Of a stretch of DNA of 5,997 nucleotides, positions 3,583-5,997 are shown piece by piece (within the stretch, counting starts at the first letter, position 1; each line of letters begins with the position of its first letter). The stretch comes from Candidatus Aminicenantota bacterium (GTDB lineage: Bacteria > Acidobacteriota > Aminicenantia > Aminicenantales > Aminicenantaceae). The translations under genes and the position numbers were made by a program. The stretch is from NCBI GenBank assembly GCA_016926925.1, contig JAFGNQ010000186.1:1-5997 (forward strand), in the 5' to 3' direction. The notes beneath the pieces were generated by a model. The model saw only the letters and a program-made list of their open reading frames with translations, made no database searches and was not told the origin of the DNA.

Positions 3583-5997
3583 CTAAAAACTGAAACGCAA
3601 ACTTAACTTGAAGATGCGGGTACCATAGGCACCGGAAATAGTGCCGTAATTTCCATACCTCGAAAAAACCGGCTTTTCCGGATTGCGATAATCGACATAT
3701 CCCCCGGGATCGGCGGCGATGTCGTAGGCACTCCAACCAAGCAGATTCAACACATCAAGATAGCCTCCCAAAGTCATCGAATCTTTGAGGCGGAATATCT
3801 TCTCCACGCGCAGGTCGAGCGTCGTCAAGGAATCTTTCCTCCTGGTTCCAATCTCCTCTGTCGGCACCTTGTAGCTTTGACCCGGATGAAGATATCGGTC
3901 GTCTTCAGGAATAAAAACCATAACTGTTCGAGCCCATGGATAACCGGAGAGATGATTGAAGTACCCGCTCAGAACGATGTTGGCAGGAAGGATGACAGTG
4001 CTCTGGATCTTTATGTTGAGCGGCCGGTCGTAATCGAGTCTTCCCCGGGGAAAGATAGAGGAATTGGGTGTATCAAAAGCTTCGGAAGCTCCGCTCGACT
4101 CGAAATAACTGCCCCCGATGTTTCCCCATGTTTTGCTCCAGACAAAAGAAGCCAACAGCTGCCACCGACGGGACATTCTCTTGTTGAGAATGAACTGGAT
4201 GGCCGCGTATTTGCGGAAGCCCATATTCACGTTCGTGTAATACCAGTGGAGGTCGCCGGGAGAATCGGCTAGCTCCGCATAGCAAAAAGACATTTTGTCA
4301 TCATCGGTGCCGAAAAGGCCGTCGTCACCAGGGTCTTGGAATTCAAACTTTTCCCAATAGGGACTCTGGGGGCTGTAACCCATCCATGCGTCCTGCTTCC
4401 CCAATCCATAGTCATTGACGTCCTCGAAGATATTTTGCTTGTGTTTGTAAATCAATGTTATCCCGGCACTGAAATCCCTTGCCAGCTCTTTCTCTATTCC
4501 CAAAGTGAACTCGTCCGTATATGGGGCTGAAGAATCGGGATCTAAAACTGCGATCAAATCCAGACCGTAGGGACTATCCGGCAAGTCCCGGATCTTAAAT
4601 CTATCCGACGGATCGGGAATCTGGTTGTAATTGTCATCATACCAGTACCACGAGCCCAAGCGGGGATAAATCGGATTCATTCGGTTGAAATACTGGAGCA
4701 TCAGATACTCGTTGTACCTTGACCACGAACCTCGTAAAGATGTTGTTCCGTCACCCAGCAGGTCATAAGAAAATCCTATACGCGGCGAAAAATGCGTCCA
4801 AGTCAGAACGTGTTGGCGTTCCGTTTCAAAACTGCTGTAGGGAGATATGTCACTCAACCCGGGTAAAACCGCAAAAATGCCGTATGGATCAGCAGTGACA
4901 GCCTTTTCCTGTCTGGGGTAGCGCCCTGTGCTTGTGTCGAACCTGATACCCAAACTCAGCGTCAATCGATCGCTGAGAGAGATACTATCCTGAACGAAGG
5001 CGCCAAATCTGTCTTTCTCGTCTTTCTCTACAGAAGATGATTGTTCTGAGCCGCAGGTGTACACGGAAATGATTCCACGGTTCGGAGAAGCGGAAGTGGG
5101 TTCGGCATAGATGCTGCCGTCAAAAAATTCGAAACAGTATGGATTCGCACGCCACCAATCCCATTGACTCGATGCCCTCTCATACTCCACTCCGAACTTG
5201 AGCTCTTGACTGACGCCCAGAAATCCGTCATTGAAATAGGTGGCTGTGATCGACGGATTGAACCGCCTCCGTGTGTATGTCTCTTCATACCAGGTGTTGT
5301 TTCTGTACATCTCCCAGTATCGGTCCCAATACAAGGGGGCATCGGCAAGGGCGTACTCACTGAACGGCAGGGGAAAATAGCGGTCGTTGTAGCCGATCCG
5401 GATATCGAGGAAAAAGTTTTGTTCCGGCCCCCAGTTCATCTGCGCGCTCAGGGTGTGCCCGATCTCGCCATCCCAGCGGGAGGTAGCAGTGCGGTCCATA
5501 TGACTGGAGACATGTTGTGTGTAAAAATCTTCGGTAATACCGGCCAGGTTGTACATGGCAACGACCCGAAGATTCGGCCTGATTTGAAAAGTCAATTTGG
5601 TAAAGGCATTGATTTCTTTGTGCGGTCCCTTTTCGAATTCAAAAATTCGTTTTTTTGATAAAAGAGTCTTGTCCCAGGAGACGAGGTTGAAATTCTGTTC
5701 CCATGCAAAATATCTCCCGTTGATAAAAAACCAAAACCGGTCTCGGAGGATCGGCCCTCCGAGAGAGAAAGAAAAATCCTGCCAGGAATTGCGGCCTATC
5801 GGTTTTTCCAGCCCAACGGCGCTCAATCCTTCCGGGCTCAAGATGTCCACGGCCATCTTGTCGTTGAAATACTCAACCACGGCGCCGCCGTGGAAAACGT
5901 TTCCTCCGGATTTTGTCACGATATTGATGAATCCCCCATCAGCCATGGCCACATCGGCCGTATGCCCGAAGAGGACGAATTCGACTTCTTCATAGAC
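3583..5997 (-). CDS. TonB-dependent outer-membrane receptor, Oar-like (5' end beyond window)
   Basis: The last 804 codons of a TonB-dependent receptor are visible. The frame is open through the right edge, so an internal GTG at 5952 or the nearby ATG is not the real start. The visible part begins in the plug domain: VYEEVEFVLFG, then ADVAMADGGFINIVTKSGGN (residues 14-33 from the edge), a hallmark of this group. The 22-strand-type barrel follows, with landmarks SFSLGGPILRDRFWFF, HFSPRIGFSYDLLGDGTTSLRGSWSR in its middle and LDYDRPLNIKIQS near the end. The protein ends LSLRFSF, with the terminal Phe expected of barrel proteins inserted by BAM. Relatives usually carry a carboxypeptidase-regulatory-like domain at the N-terminus, which would be outside the window. 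Such receptors take up large ligands (glycans, peptides, chelates) using TonB; the ligand here is unknown. An acidic loop DPGDDGLFGTDDD lies at 4297-4335. Confidence 0.93.
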   Translation of the reverse strand, partial: VYEEVEFVLFGHTADVAMADGGFINIVTKSGGNVFHGGAVVEYFNDKMAVDILSPEGLSAVGLEKPIGRNSWQDFSFSLGGPILRDRFWFFINGRYFAWEQNFNLVSWDKTLLSKKRIFEFEKGPHKEINAFTKLTFQIRPNLRVVAMYNLAGITEDFYTQHVSSHMDRTATSRWDGEIGHTLSAQMNWGPEQNFFLDIRIGYNDRYFPLPFSEYALADAPLYWDRYWEMYRNNTWYEETYTRRRFNPSITATYFNDGFLGVSQELKFGVEYERASSQWDWWRANPYCFEFFDGSIYAEPTSASPNRGIISVYTCGSEQSSSVEKDEKDRFGAFVQDSISLSDRLTLSLGIRFDTSTGRYPRQEKAVTADPYGIFAVLPGLSDISPYSSFETERQHVLTWTHFSPRIGFSYDLLGDGTTSLRGSWSRYNEYLMLQYFNRMNPIYPRLGSWYWYDDNYNQIPDPSDRFKIRDLPDSPYGLDLIAVLDPDSSAPYTDEFTLGIEKELARDFSAGITLIYKHKQNIFEDVNDYGLGKQDAWMGYSPQSPYWEKFEFQDPGDDGLFGTDDDKMSFCYAELADSPGDLHWYYTNVNMGFRKYAAIQFILNKRMSRRWQLLASFVWSKTWGNIGGSYFESSGASEAFDTPNSSIFPRGRLDYDRPLNIKIQSTVILPANIVLSGYFNHLSGYPWARTVMVFIPEDDRYLHPGQSYKVPTEEIGTRRKDSLTTLDLRVEKIFRLKDSMTLGGYLDVLNLLGWSAYDIAADPGGYVDYRNPEKPVFSRYGNYGTISGAYGTRIFKLSLRFSF

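Noticed and set aside
5164..5995. Plus-strand frames of 132-164 residues at the right end
   Set aside because: Antisense to the receptor gene, whose conserved plug and barrel motifs run through the whole stretch.

Overview
All five recognisable genes lie on the minus strand, so the window is best read from its right end to its left. A TonB-dependent outer-membrane receptor implies a Gram-negative (diderm) bacterium. The receptor's style (an Oar-like barrel rich in Tyr and Trp with a final FSF), together with a large exported transglutaminase-like protein and a Tat-exported DUF362-type protein, resembles Acidobacteriota or Candidatus Aminicenantes genomes. That placement is an inference from protein style only. 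No rRNA, tRNA, transposase or CRISPR array was found.

Right part (5997-3583): the C-terminal 804 residues of a TonB-dependent receptor, whose N-terminus lies beyond the window edge. A 114-base gap follows, carrying a good sigma70-type promoter (TTGCCA, 17 bases, TATAAG) and a strong ribosome binding site for the next gene. Middle (3468-453): a possible operon of three tightly packed genes. These are an exported transglutaminase-like protein with an intact Cys-His-Asp triad, a zinc-ribbon Nudix hydrolase, and a DUF89/ARMT1-type metal-dependent phosphatase. The Nudix gene has no Shine-Dalgarno sequence but has an exact extended -10 box (TGGTATAAT) ending 9 bases before its ATG, so it may also be transcribed as a near-leaderless mRNA. 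The Nudix and DUF89 genes are only 4 bases apart. Both families contain housecleaning enzymes that remove damaged or surplus phosphorylated metabolites, so they make a plausible functional pair.

Left part (about 543-164): the most unusual stretch. It holds two diverged copies of a palindromic element of about 65-75 bases, offset by about 120 bases. Each copy folds into a hairpin with a G-rich loop, and at least two stem pairs differ between copies in a compensatory way. The inner copy forms the 3' end of the DUF89 gene and supplies its last 29 or so residues, a basic tail outside the normal family core. Beyond the repeats lie a small multi-stem inverted-repeat region, a TTGACA promoter with a perfect 12-base palindrome at its -10, and the start of a fifth gene (163 to the left edge). 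That gene encodes a twin-arginine signal peptide followed by what looks like the beginning of a DUF362 domain.
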